Of a stretch of 35,653 bases of DNA, positions 7,424-16,043 are shown in pieces. Position 1 is the first letter of the stretch. The number at the start of each line of letters is the position of its first letter. The notes beneath the pieces were generated by a model. The model saw nothing but the letters and a program-made list of their open reading frames with translations, was not told the DNA's origin and did no database searches. A program made the translations under genes and the position numbers. This DNA is from Treponema sp. (GTDB taxonomy: Bacteria; Spirochaetota; Spirochaetia; Treponematales; Treponemataceae), in NCBI GenBank assembly GCA_024683675.1, contig JAIKYB010000011.1, forward strand, positions 1-35,653, given 5' to 3'.

Positions 7424-8578
7424 CTATTCTGCCTGACTGACTTTTTGCAGAATGCTTATAAAATCAAGCTTTGAAAGTCTTTCCTCCGGGAAGAAATTTC
7501 TTCCATCAGGAAGCTCCATAAAAGCATTCCCAACCATGCCTAAAACTGCATTAAAGTCTGGATTTTCAACAGAAATATCACTTACAGGACTTTTTGTACG
7601 GCCAGAAGCCTTATAACGCTCTGAATATTTAGTAAGCAGAGAAGCATCCCCTTGATTTTGTGCATACAGATTCCAGATAAATCTGGCACAAAGCTGTCTA
7701 GTTATAAACTTTGAAGAAAGAAATGCCTGACTAGCCTCATCACTCATTTCCATAGCAGGAGAAAAATAAGCTTCCGAATTTAACCTTTCAATCAAATCCT
7801 TTTTTTGTCTGGAGTTTAAGGCAGCTTTTCCACTTATGTTATCCAGCAAGCTTGAATGCATTCTGGTCAAAGAAATCATATCATCAAAAGAAAGATTTTC
7901 CTTTAAGTTGCCTTCAAGATTTTCATTTCCCGAACCTGAAACTGAATTAATATCCCAGACATAATCTCGCACCGGAGTGTAAACCGCCCTATAGTCAACC
8001 TGCCCTTCGCTCAGCTTCCCGGCTCCTAAAAGCAAAAAGGCCGTGTCAAAAGCGGCAATAGCCTGGTCATAACGCTGCAGCCTAAACAAAAGCCTGGCCT
8101 TCTCCACCTGTAAAACATAGTTGCCAGAATCGTTCTTTAATAAAGCTTCAACCTTTGCCAGACTATCTTCAATAGTTTTTTCTAAACGACAGCCCAGTAA
8201 AAGCACATAGCGGTCCCCTGACTGTTCTTTTTTCGCCACCTGATAATCAGCCTGTGCAGCCGCGGTCTTAGCTGCAAGCAGGTTTACTAAGCCTCGCAGT
8301 GCCGTTAATCGGGCTTTTACTGCAGGTTCCGCAATTTGTACTGAAGCTGTATAGCTGTCTATTTCCTTAACAAGTTTGTTTGCATCTTTAGCATTTACTC
8401 CGCCTTCTATAATTGCATTTGCATCCAGCTGAATAAAATGCCTTTCATAATCTTCTATCGACGAAAAAATTACAGTATTTTCCTGACTGTCTACATAAAC
8501 ATCCTCTTGTAAAGTAGCACAGGAATAAAAAAATCCGCTTAAAGTTATAATTAAAGAAAATACAATAAATCTTTTCAT
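7424..8578 (-). CDS. Lipoprotein with TPR-like helices, function unknown
   Basis: A type II signal peptide is clear: MKRF, a hydrophobic run, then lipobox FFYSCA with Cys at about residue 19. The mature protein is mostly helical. The stretch NYVLQVEKARLLFRLQRYDQAIAAFDTAFLL resembles a tetratricopeptide repeat. The C-terminus (ELPDGRNFFPEERLSKLDFISIL) looks like part of a surface-layer-homology motif, though only weakly. It is likely anchored in the periplasm or outer membrane. It lies 61 bases after the 888-aa membrane protein gene and may be co-transcribed. Its ribosome-binding region is preceded by four 10-bp repeats, each carrying AGGATA. I do not recognise a named family. Confidence 0.8.
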   Translation of the reverse strand: MKRFIVFSLIITLSGFFYSCATLQEDVYVDSQENTVIFSSIEDYERHFIQLDANAIIEGGVNAKDANKLVKEIDSYTASVQIAEPAVKARLTALRGLVNLLAAKTAAAQADYQVAKKEQSGDRYVLLLGCRLEKTIEDSLAKVEALLKNDSGNYVLQVEKARLLFRLQRYDQAIAAFDTAFLLLGAGKLSEGQVDYRAVYTPVRDYVWDINSVSGSGNENLEGNLKENLSFDDMISLTRMHSSLLDNISGKAALNSRQKKDLIERLNSEAYFSPAMEMSDEASQAFLSSKFITRQLCARFIWNLYAQNQGDASLLTKYSERYKASGRTKSPVSDISVENPDFNAVLGMVGNAFMELPDGRNFFPEERLSKLDFISILQKVSQAE

Positions 8579-8590
8579 AAAGCCCTACCT

Positions 8591-8630
8591 TATCCTAACT
8601 TATCCTAACTTATCCTAACTTATCCTAACT
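8591..8630 (-). repeat. Four perfect 10-bp tandem repeats upstream of the lipoprotein gene
   Basis: The plus-strand unit TATCCTAACT occurs four times without a mismatch; on the coding strand it reads AGTTAGGATA. Degenerate units flank it on both sides (AGGTTGAGTA and AGGTAGGGCT). The array fills most of the 61-bp gap between two same-strand genes, and every unit carries an AGGA core resembling a ribosome site. Such arrays can change copy number by slippage. Confidence 0.9.
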
Positions 8631-8639
8631 TACTCAACC

Positions 8640-11306
8640 TTATCTCAAAACATTATAGCCGGCCAGCATATTATCAAAGGTGATCACCAGCATATCATTC
8701 TTTTTATCACCATTTACATCAGTAAAGACAGGATTTCCATAAGCCGCAAGTGGGAAGGAATAAAGCATTTCCAGAGAAGCTGTAAAGCCGTAAAGAATAT
8801 TTCCGTCTCCACTTACAAATATTTCAGTCTTCTTATCTCCATCATAATCTGCCAGACTAATATTTCCAGCACGGGCAGAAAAATATGGAATCTTAATGCT
8901 ATTTACCTGACCATCAAGACTTACAGAAAAAAGCTGACCAAGAGAAGAAAGAGCAAAAAGCTTTCCATCTGCGTATTCTACATTTACATAAAAGATTCCA
9001 TCCAATTGCAAAGGAAATCCCTGAAGATATTGTAGATTTTCATCAAAAATATAAAGGAGTCCCGCCTGACTAATCATTGCATAATAAAGTTTTTTACCTT
9101 CCTTAAAAATACAAGGAGAACCATAAGCAAGCCCTTCAAGCTCCAGAGGGGCGTCTAAAGTAAGACAATCCTTGTGTTTATAAATATGAATGCCCCCAAA
9201 GAAACCTCCCTCATAAAAGGCTATGCTATCCTCTAAAACCGCAGCTTCACTTCTAATTTTTTCACTAGCCATACTTGCAAGAACTTCCACTTCAGCCTTT
9301 TCGTCTACAAAACAAAGCTTTCCTTCATCATCAATAAATAAAATAGAGGATTCATAAAGCACTGGAGGACAAGTAATATTTAGTCCTGTCATCAAAGGGA
9401 AATTATCACAAACTTCAAGAGAAGAATTTAAAAGATAAATTAAACCTTCAGAAGTAAGAGCCCAAAGCTTTTGATTATCTTTTGATGCAAGAATATACTT
9501 TACCCCTTCATAAAGCCGATTGTTTTTTTCAAAGCTTGAAAGATTCAGACTGCATATATTACCCTTTTCCTGCAGCCAGAAAAGGCTTTTTTCTTTCTTA
9601 CCTTCAAGCATTATCAGCTTTGAAGAAGCCTTTGAATCAAGCTTCATCGGGAAGCCCAGGATATTTTGCCTTGAAGCATTTTCTACAGCAGCGGCCTGCA
9701 GACTCAAAATTATTTTTCCGTCCTGAACATTCAAATCCATGCGGCCAATATTATAAAGTCTTAAAATTTCTGAAAGTGTAGATTTTCCACTCAAAAAGAA
9801 AGGAATACTTCTTTCCAAATCATAAAAGAGGCTCAAAGAAGATTCATGACTCTGTTTTGTAGAAACCCTTGTCCAATTCTGACTTTTAGAAAGTCTTGTA
9901 TTTCTTTTAATTGAATAATTCAAAGAAATAAGATTTTCTGGTGACTGAGAAAAATAAATAAAATCGTCCTTTACAAGAAAATAAGGCATTTGAAGGTTAA
10001 TGCCAAACATAGAAAGAATCGATTGAAAAAAGGAAGGGATTTCAATACAAGGAAGACGAACTCCATCCATTAAAAGACTGTCATTTGTCTGTAAAATTAT
10101 AGAAGAAAAGATTTTATCAAAGATTTCAGCTCTTTTTACTTCATCTTCAATTTTTACAGCAAGAACAGGTTCTGCCTTGCCTTCTATTCCAAAGACTGCA
10201 AACTGGTCACCAGTCCAGGAAAATAAAATTTCTTCAAGACTCTTCTGGAACATCAAAGAAGAAAAAGACTCTGCATTTTTCCATTTTTCTTCAAAATGCT
10301 TGTCCTCCGGTAAGGCTTTTGCCGCTGCATTCTTTATTTCTTCAAGAGAACCTGCAGAAAGAAGTGTATAATACTGAAGCTCTTCGGGCAATTTTGGCAA
10401 AAGAGATGGAACACTTGAATTCTTTTTTAAAAGAGCTAAAATTGGATTTTCTTCAAGCGAATTCTCCCCGTCAGGAAGCTGAAAAGGAAGTTCTATTTTA
10501 AGATTAAAATCTGTGTCGCTGATACCAAAGTTTAATAGAGCCAATTCATCCTTTGAAAGAGCCTGGCTGATTGCCTGGGCATAAGGATTTTCTGAAAAGC
10601 CCTGTAAAAGGCCCAGTAACCTTTGGCTGTCTGCAACTATCTGCAGAGGCTCCTCCAATTTACGGGACATAGCTTCAAGACTTGCAGGAGAAAGTTTTTC
10701 TTTATTATTAAAACTTAAGGCTGACTCTAATTCCGGGGAAGAAAAAACAACGATAAGATTTTTATGAAAAGCAAGGTAAGTAGTATCGTTTAATTTAAAA
10801 TATGTCTGGCTAGAGTCCTGATTTTTTAGAAGCTGAAACTTATCTGAAAATTTCAAGCGGATAATATAAGGGGCCACTCGCGCCGCTCCAGCCAGGAAGC
10901 CAGTGTCCAGGACCGCAACGAAACCTTTGTCATAGAGGGCGGCGTCAATTCGGCGCTGCAAGGCTTTCTTTACAAGAGAATTCTGGCGCAAAGAAGAAGA
11001 TTTTATCTGTAGATATAATTCCCGGTAACTTCTATATTCTGGTGTAGAAAGAAGAATCTGAAGAGCCTCAACATCAAGCAGAGGCTCAAGGGTATCCCAG
11101 GCTGAATCTGTTCTTAATAAAAGTGCATAATCAGGCGGAATTGCTTGGCAAGAAGCTTTTCTGTCAAATGCAGAAAATACAAACCATAGAGAGCAGGCAA
11201 TTAATACAATCAGTATAAAAACTATCAGCGCTTTAAGAAAACGCAAAATAAAAGGTCTCTTCTTTTTTACAGAAAGAGCTTGATTTTGAACTTCATTTTC
11301 TTCCAT
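8640..11306 (-). CDS. Large membrane-anchored protein with C-terminal FG-GAP/VCBS-like repeats
   Basis: The 888-aa protein starts with a short charged cytoplasmic part and one membrane helix (FLKALIVFILIVLIACSLWFVF, about residues 24-46). The rest should be periplasmic. The first half has no motif I recognise, though it faintly recalls DUF3352-type proteins. The second half reads as a beta-propeller of repeated strands ending in calcium-loop motifs: SLADYDGDKKTEIFVSGDGN and FTDVNGDKKNDMLVI, typical of FG-GAP/VCBS repeats. It starts 16 bases after metG but has its own near-consensus promoter inside the end of metG. The lipoprotein gene follows after 61 bases, which suggests the two act together. 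Function is unknown. Confidence 0.75.
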   Translation of the reverse strand: MEENEVQNQALSVKKKRPFILRFLKALIVFILIVLIACSLWFVFSAFDRKASCQAIPPDYALLLRTDSAWDTLEPLLDVEALQILLSTPEYRSYRELYLQIKSSSLRQNSLVKKALQRRIDAALYDKGFVAVLDTGFLAGAARVAPYIIRLKFSDKFQLLKNQDSSQTYFKLNDTTYLAFHKNLIVVFSSPELESALSFNNKEKLSPASLEAMSRKLEEPLQIVADSQRLLGLLQGFSENPYAQAISQALSKDELALLNFGISDTDFNLKIELPFQLPDGENSLEENPILALLKKNSSVPSLLPKLPEELQYYTLLSAGSLEEIKNAAAKALPEDKHFEEKWKNAESFSSLMFQKSLEEILFSWTGDQFAVFGIEGKAEPVLAVKIEDEVKRAEIFDKIFSSIILQTNDSLLMDGVRLPCIEIPSFFQSILSMFGINLQMPYFLVKDDFIYFSQSPENLISLNYSIKRNTRLSKSQNWTRVSTKQSHESSLSLFYDLERSIPFFLSGKSTLSEILRLYNIGRMDLNVQDGKIILSLQAAAVENASRQNILGFPMKLDSKASSKLIMLEGKKEKSLFWLQEKGNICSLNLSSFEKNNRLYEGVKYILASKDNQKLWALTSEGLIYLLNSSLEVCDNFPLMTGLNITCPPVLYESSILFIDDEGKLCFVDEKAEVEVLASMASEKIRSEAAVLEDSIAFYEGGFFGGIHIYKHKDCLTLDAPLELEGLAYGSPCIFKEGKKLYYAMISQAGLLYIFDENLQYLQGFPLQLDGIFYVNVEYADGKLFALSSLGQLFSVSLDGQVNSIKIPYFSARAGNISLADYDGDKKTEIFVSGDGNILYGFTASLEMLYSFPLAAYGNPVFTDVNGDKKNDMLVITFDNMLAGYNVLR

Positions 11307-11314
11307 AACTGATA

Positions 11315-11342
11315 ATTATAAATTAGCCTATTTCACTGTCAA
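11315..11342 (-). promoter_or_regulatory. Near-consensus sigma-70 promoter of the 888-aa gene, inside the 3' end of metG
   Basis: Minus strand: TTGACA (11342-11337), 16-base spacer, TATAAT (11320-11315). Both hexamers match the consensus fully. Only 8 bases separate the -10 from the ATG at 11306, so +1 should fall within one or two bases of the start codon. No Shine-Dalgarno site can fit in the transcript. The -35 lies within metG coding sequence. Confidence 0.75.
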
Positions 11343-13641
11343 GGGCTTTATAAGTCTTTACAGGCTTTCCATCTGCAAGAAGCTTTTTGCCGGCAACCTG
11401 AACAAAACCATCCTTAGCAAGAATTTGAACCGCAAAGAATTCATCACCGGTAATTTCAGCCTTTTTTGCTGCAGCAGGATCTGCTCCTTCAAGGACAACC
11501 TTTGTTCCAGGAGCAGCCCAGGAAAGATCAAGCACTTCAACACAATCCTTTCCTTCTGCATCTTTATAATCTCCAGCCAAAAGCATTCCCCGGCTTTCAA
11601 CACCGCGCATTGTACGAGGAGCAAGATTACTTGCAATCAAAACGTGTTTACCAAGCAAATCTTCTTCTTTAAGATACATACGAAGACCAGACTGAATTGT
11701 ACGAGGACTTCCAGAACCGTCATCAAGTGTTTCAATATAAAGCTTTTCTCCTTCCGGATTTGGCTTTACATCAACAATCTTTGCTACAGTGAGTTCGATA
11801 TTTGCATTGAAGAAATCTGCCTGCTGGTCAAGCGGTAATAGTACAGGCTCGGCCTTTTTTGCTGATTTTTTATCTTTCTTTTCTTTCTTCTGATTTTTAT
11901 TAGCCTTGTTCTGCTTACCGCCAAACTTTTCGCGGAAGGCAAGCATAGTCTTCTGATCCATTGGCTTAAAGTAAACTTCAGTAGGTCCAACAGTGGTCAA
12001 GCCTTCAGTCACTCCAAGATCAGCCCAAGTATAGCCTTCAATTGTTTCCTGACCTACTCTAGTTTCCTGAATAGATTTTCCAAAGTAGCTCATAATTTTC
12101 TGTGTATACTGAGGCATGTAAGGATTCATCATAATCATCAGATCCTTAATAACATAGCAGAGGTTATGGATAAGACTTTCAGCTACAGCAGGATTTTCTG
12201 TACGTGCCTTCCAAGGCTCAGTTGCCTGGAACTTCTTATTACAAATATCAGAGATTTCAAACATTGTGTGGAAGGCATCCTTTAAGTCTGCCCATTCAAG
12301 GCTTTCGGTTGCCTTAGCTTCAAACTCGCGTACCTTAGTCCAAAGCTCTTCATCTACAGGGCCATCCGGAATCTTTCCTTCATAGTATTTATTTACAAAT
12401 AAAAGTGTACGATTTACAAGATTTCCAAGGTTTCCAATCAACTCGCCATTAAGCTTTTCCATAAAGTCCTTCCAGGTAAACTGATAGTCCTGTTTTTCCG
12501 GACGGTTATAGAAGATATAGAAACGCCAGGCATCGGCTGGAATTCCAGTCTCTATAGCATCAGAACCAAATACACCAATTCCAAGACTCTTAGAGAACTT
12601 TCCATCCTCATAATTTAAGAACTCAGTAGAAGACATGTGGTGAAGCTTAGTCCAGTCATGAGGAGAACCAAGCAAAGTACAAGGGAATACAACTGTGTGG
12701 AAAGGAATATTATCCTTACCAATAAACTGGAAGAGGTCAACCTTAGGCTTAGACTTTCCCTCTTCGCTTTCGCTTGGAAGCCACCAGCTCTTCCAGTCAA
12801 AAGACTCTTTACCGGCCTTTACCAGCTCATCAGCCAGCTGCTTTGTAATAGAAAGATATCCGATAGGTGCATTAAACCAAACATAGAAAACCTTATCTTC
12901 ATAACCAGCCTTAGGAACAGGAATACCCCACTTAAGATCACGGGTAATAGCACGTTCCTGAAGACCATCGCGAATCCAGGCCTTAGTCATATTAATGGCA
13001 TTGTCAGACCAGCGGCCTTCTACGCTTGCCTTATCCATCCAGCCATTTAGCTTTTCGCTCATTGCAGGTAAGTCAATATAAAGATGTTTTGTTTCGCGAA
13101 CTACAGGTGTTGAACCGCAGGTATGGCAGCGAGGCTCCTTAAGCTCAATCGGGTCAAGCAGAGAACCGCACTTGTCGCACTGGTCACCGCGGGCCTTTTC
13201 ATAACCGCACTTAGGACAGGTTCCGTCAACATAGCGGTCTGCAAGGAACATATTACAGTGAGGACAGAAAAGCTGCTTATTTACATGCTCGTGAATGAGT
13301 CCGGCCTTATCCAGATCATTAAAAAGGCCCTGTGTAATTTCAGTACACTGCTCGTTAGAAGTACGGCCAAACTTATCAAAATTGATATGGAACCATTCGT
13401 AAATCTTAAGGTGCTCACCATAGTAGTGGTCGCAGAGAACTCTAGGTTCAGTTTTTTCTTCCAGAGCCTTAGTTTCTGTTGCAGTTCCATATTCATCTAC
13501 ACCGCATACATAAAGAGTATCATAACCACGATTACGGCAAAAGCGTGCAAAAACATCACCCGAAAGTGACTGAATAATATTTCCTAAATGTGGAATGTTG
13601 TTTACATAAGGTAATGCTGCTGTGATAAGTCTTCTGTTCAT
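11323..13641 (-). CDS. metG: Methionyl-tRNA synthetase
   Basis: This enzyme charges tRNA-Met with methionine in the cytoplasm. Motifs seen are the class I HIGH-type signature HLGN (residues 18-21), a double zinc-knuckle insert (CPHC, CPKC, CDKC, CHTC) and the KMSKS-type loop as KFSKS. After a lysine-rich linker comes a C-terminal Trbp111/EMAPII-type tRNA-binding domain (ASNLAPRTMRGVESRGMLLA). The length of 772 aa is normal for the long bacterial form with the appended domain. I start at ATG 13641, because AGGAAG lies 6 bases upstream and the protein then begins MNRRLITAALPYVNN. The GTG at 13662 in the track is unlikely. It has its own promoter, and the chemoreceptor terminator lies just upstream. 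Confidence 0.96.
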   Translation of the reverse strand: MNRRLITAALPYVNNIPHLGNIIQSLSGDVFARFCRNRGYDTLYVCGVDEYGTATETKALEEKTEPRVLCDHYYGEHLKIYEWFHINFDKFGRTSNEQCTEITQGLFNDLDKAGLIHEHVNKQLFCPHCNMFLADRYVDGTCPKCGYEKARGDQCDKCGSLLDPIELKEPRCHTCGSTPVVRETKHLYIDLPAMSEKLNGWMDKASVEGRWSDNAINMTKAWIRDGLQERAITRDLKWGIPVPKAGYEDKVFYVWFNAPIGYLSITKQLADELVKAGKESFDWKSWWLPSESEEGKSKPKVDLFQFIGKDNIPFHTVVFPCTLLGSPHDWTKLHHMSSTEFLNYEDGKFSKSLGIGVFGSDAIETGIPADAWRFYIFYNRPEKQDYQFTWKDFMEKLNGELIGNLGNLVNRTLLFVNKYYEGKIPDGPVDEELWTKVREFEAKATESLEWADLKDAFHTMFEISDICNKKFQATEPWKARTENPAVAESLIHNLCYVIKDLMIMMNPYMPQYTQKIMSYFGKSIQETRVGQETIEGYTWADLGVTEGLTTVGPTEVYFKPMDQKTMLAFREKFGGKQNKANKNQKKEKKDKKSAKKAEPVLLPLDQQADFFNANIELTVAKIVDVKPNPEGEKLYIETLDDGSGSPRTIQSGLRMYLKEEDLLGKHVLIASNLAPRTMRGVESRGMLLAGDYKDAEGKDCVEVLDLSWAAPGTKVVLEGADPAAAKKAEITGDEFFAVQILAKDGFVQVAGKKLLADGKPVKTYKALDSEIG

Positions 13642-13714
13642 TTTTACTTCCTGATTGCCCACCTGAGGAGCTTTTTATAAAAGAGCCTTTTAGCCCTGAT
13701 TTTTTAATTTTAAT

Positions 13715-13743
13715 ATTATATAAAAAAGATAACTTGTTTTCAA
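13715..13743 (-). promoter_or_regulatory. metG promoter
   Basis: Minus strand: TTGAAA (13743-13738), 17-base spacer, TATAAT (13720-13715). Predicted +1 is near 13708, giving a leader of about 67 bases that ends in the AGGAAG ribosome site. An imperfect hairpin (arms around AGGAGCTTTT and AAAAGAGCCT on the plus strand) lies in the leader. Confidence 0.7.
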
Positions 13744-13758
13744 TGAGCAGTATTTTTG

Positions 13759-13800
13759 AAAAAAAAGACCTTTCCTTTTGCAATTTACAAAAAGAAAGGT
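13759..13800 (-). terminator. Rho-independent terminator after the chemoreceptor gene
   Basis: On the minus strand a 13-bp stem (ACCTTTCTTTTTG with CAAAAGGAAAGGT, one G-U pair), a 7-base loop and then C plus a run of eight T. It lies about 30 bases after the chemoreceptor stop and just upstream of the metG promoter. Confidence 0.85.
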
Positions 13801-13828
13801 TCCTTTCTACAAGCTTTGAAAGAATATT

Positions 13829-15895
13829 TTAAACCTTAAACTGGTCTAATTCCTGATCAATTTCTGCAATTGAATCTTCAATATCTTTTGAAATTGTTAC
13901 AAGAGCATCTCCGGTCTTATTAATTTCTTCAGCACCATATATCATTTCATTCATTCCAGCCTTCAAAGCCGATGTGGTTTCTTCCAAATGAGAGATTTGA
14001 GTCAAGATTTCCTTGTTTCTCACTTCCATTTGTTCAGAAGAAGTCAAAACTTCACGCGAATTGTTATTTAAGAGCCCTAAAGCTTCGCTAATTTGACTTG
14101 AACCTTCGGCCTGTTCATGCATAGCTCCATTAATCTCCTGAACCAAAGAATTAGTCTGTCCCAAATCTTCAGAAACAGAACTAAAGACTTCCTGAGACTT
14201 TTGAGAAGCATCAACAATCTGATTAACGGAATCCTGAATTGTTTTCAGCTGTTCACCAATCTTTCTTGATTCCGAAGAAGAATTTTCTGAAAGCTTACGA
14301 ATCTCATCTGCAACAACAGAAAAGCCCTTTCCTGCATCACCGGCATGAGCTGCTTCAATAGCCGCATTCATTGCAAGAAGATTTGTCTGACCTGCAATTG
14401 AAGATATAACCTTATTTGCTTCATTCAAAGTTTCCGACTGCTGTTTAATTTCAAGAATCATCTTATTAACTTCTTCCTGTCTTGTAACACCAGCAACAGT
14501 TTTATCCTGCAAGGAACGGAAGGAATTAGTTAATTTTTCAACAGAATTATTTACACTGTTAATATTACCAATCATTTGAGTTACAGCAGCAGAAGCAGAC
14601 TGTACAGAATCAGACTGACCAGAAATAAGCATATTAAGAGAACTGATATTTGATGAAATGTCCCCTACATCCTTAGAGGTCTGGTCAACAGAATCTCCCT
14701 GAGAACCTAAGTTTTTATTCATGGACTCAATATTAGCATTAATTTTAGCAATTGAATCTTCAGTTTCTTGAGTGCCTGACTTTAACTTATCCCTGTTTTC
14801 AACAAGATTTTGATTTGACTCTTTTACCTTACTAACAATTCCCTGCAATTTTTCAATAAAACTATTAATACTATCAGCAAGCTTATAAACTATAGCAAGG
14901 GTATTATTATTAATACTTACACGCTGTGTTAAATCGGCATTTCCCGAAGAAAGATTATCAAGGGCCTTTTTTAAGGTATTTAAACTGCTGATTAAGCTTG
15001 TAAGCAGAACAACAACAGTAGCAACAATCCAAATAACAGAACAAATTGCAAAAGGAGAGACTGAATATCTAAGGAATTCCCTAAAATTAAAGTCTACCTT
15101 CATTGCCATATGCCAATTTACTAAATCAAGAGGAGCAAGAACAAACTGCTCTTTTTGAGAATAATAGGCTGTAATTTCTTTTGGCTTAATATTATCAGGA
15201 GCGTTTTCCAGACCTGGCATAAGCTCAAGCAGTGGTTTGTGTTCAGAAAGCATAGACTGATCTTTAGAACCTGTAATTACAAGATCATCATCATAAAGGT
15301 ACATAAGAATATTATCATCAAGACCTGAATACATAGAATTGATAAAGTCTGTCAACGGAATTCCTGTACCAGCAATACCAACAGGTCTACCAGCTTCATT
15401 TTTTATAACTGCATTAACCCAGAGCATAGTAATATTTAATTCCGGATTGAAATTTATATTAAAGTTATACTCATCAGTCTCATACATAGTCATCTTATAC
15501 CAATAAGTATCAGGATCTTCAGGGTCCAGAGTATATGCATATTTCATATCCTGATAAAACTTGTGATCAGTATCAGATACCCAGAAAATAGATTTACTTA
15601 AAAAAGCCTGGCTATAAGAATAAAATTCCTGCATAGCTATTTCTTCAGTTACCGAATCAGAAGGATCTTCCAGATAGCTTCTGATAGAAGGTGATTTAAT
15701 CATCTGTCGAACCAAAGTAAGCTGGCCATTCAAATTAGACTGAAATTCCAGAATCTTTAATTCAGAAGCGTGAGTTAAGACCTGGGTAGCTTCATTTTTA
15801 AAAGATATACTGCTGAAAAAAGAAGATATAAAAGCAGTAGAAACCAAAAAAAGTAGAATAAAGAATGGTACCTTCTTAATTTTCTTTACATTCAT
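13829..15895 (-). CDS. Methyl-accepting chemotaxis protein with periplasmic Cache-type sensor
   Basis: This is a transmembrane chemoreceptor feeding the CheA/CheW pathway. There is an N-terminal helix (PFFILLFLVSTAFISSFFSS), then a periplasmic region of about 250 residues with Cache-like features (WYKMTMYET, NAVIKNEAGRPVGIAGTGIPL). A second helix (SVIWIVATVVVLLTSLISS), a HAMP-like stretch and a long coiled coil follow. The signalling tip reads AGQTNLLAMNAAIEAAHAGD and then KGFSVVADEIRKLSE. Length is 688 aa. I start at ATG 15895, not 15913, because AAGGGG lies 6 bases before it. The ligand is unknown; the ABC importer operon upstream could hint at a sugar, but that is only proximity. The 130-bp gap before it is AT-rich with many -10-like hexamers, so the promoter cannot be fixed. 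Confidence 0.93.
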   Translation of the reverse strand: MNVKKIKKVPFFILLFLVSTAFISSFFSSISFKNEATQVLTHASELKILEFQSNLNGQLTLVRQMIKSPSIRSYLEDPSDSVTEEIAMQEFYSYSQAFLSKSIFWVSDTDHKFYQDMKYAYTLDPEDPDTYWYKMTMYETDEYNFNINFNPELNITMLWVNAVIKNEAGRPVGIAGTGIPLTDFINSMYSGLDDNILMYLYDDDLVITGSKDQSMLSEHKPLLELMPGLENAPDNIKPKEITAYYSQKEQFVLAPLDLVNWHMAMKVDFNFREFLRYSVSPFAICSVIWIVATVVVLLTSLISSLNTLKKALDNLSSGNADLTQRVSINNNTLAIVYKLADSINSFIEKLQGIVSKVKESNQNLVENRDKLKSGTQETEDSIAKINANIESMNKNLGSQGDSVDQTSKDVGDISSNISSLNMLISGQSDSVQSASAAVTQMIGNINSVNNSVEKLTNSFRSLQDKTVAGVTRQEEVNKMILEIKQQSETLNEANKVISSIAGQTNLLAMNAAIEAAHAGDAGKGFSVVADEIRKLSENSSSESRKIGEQLKTIQDSVNQIVDASQKSQEVFSSVSEDLGQTNSLVQEINGAMHEQAEGSSQISEALGLLNNNSREVLTSSEQMEVRNKEILTQISHLEETTSALKAGMNEMIYGAEEINKTGDALVTISKDIEDSIAEIDQELDQFKV

Positions 15896-16043
15896 TAACA
15901 ACCCCTTATGCATAATCCTTCGAATGCATTATTTATAATATAGAGAAAACTTTTTTTTACGGTGATTTATATTATTAAATATATTGTTATATATTATAAC
16001 TCACAAAATTGAAATTTAGCAAATAAAGATATAGAAAATAGTA

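Noticed and set aside
11425-13569. Several 60-148-aa ORFs antisense to metG
   Set aside because: metG is unambiguous on the opposite strand; these ORFs have no start signals or recognisable domains and reflect biased codon use.
13642-13714. T-box or other known riboswitch in the metG leader
   Set aside because: The leader is only about 67 bases and lacks a T-box sequence or specifier stem; only an imperfect hairpin is visible.
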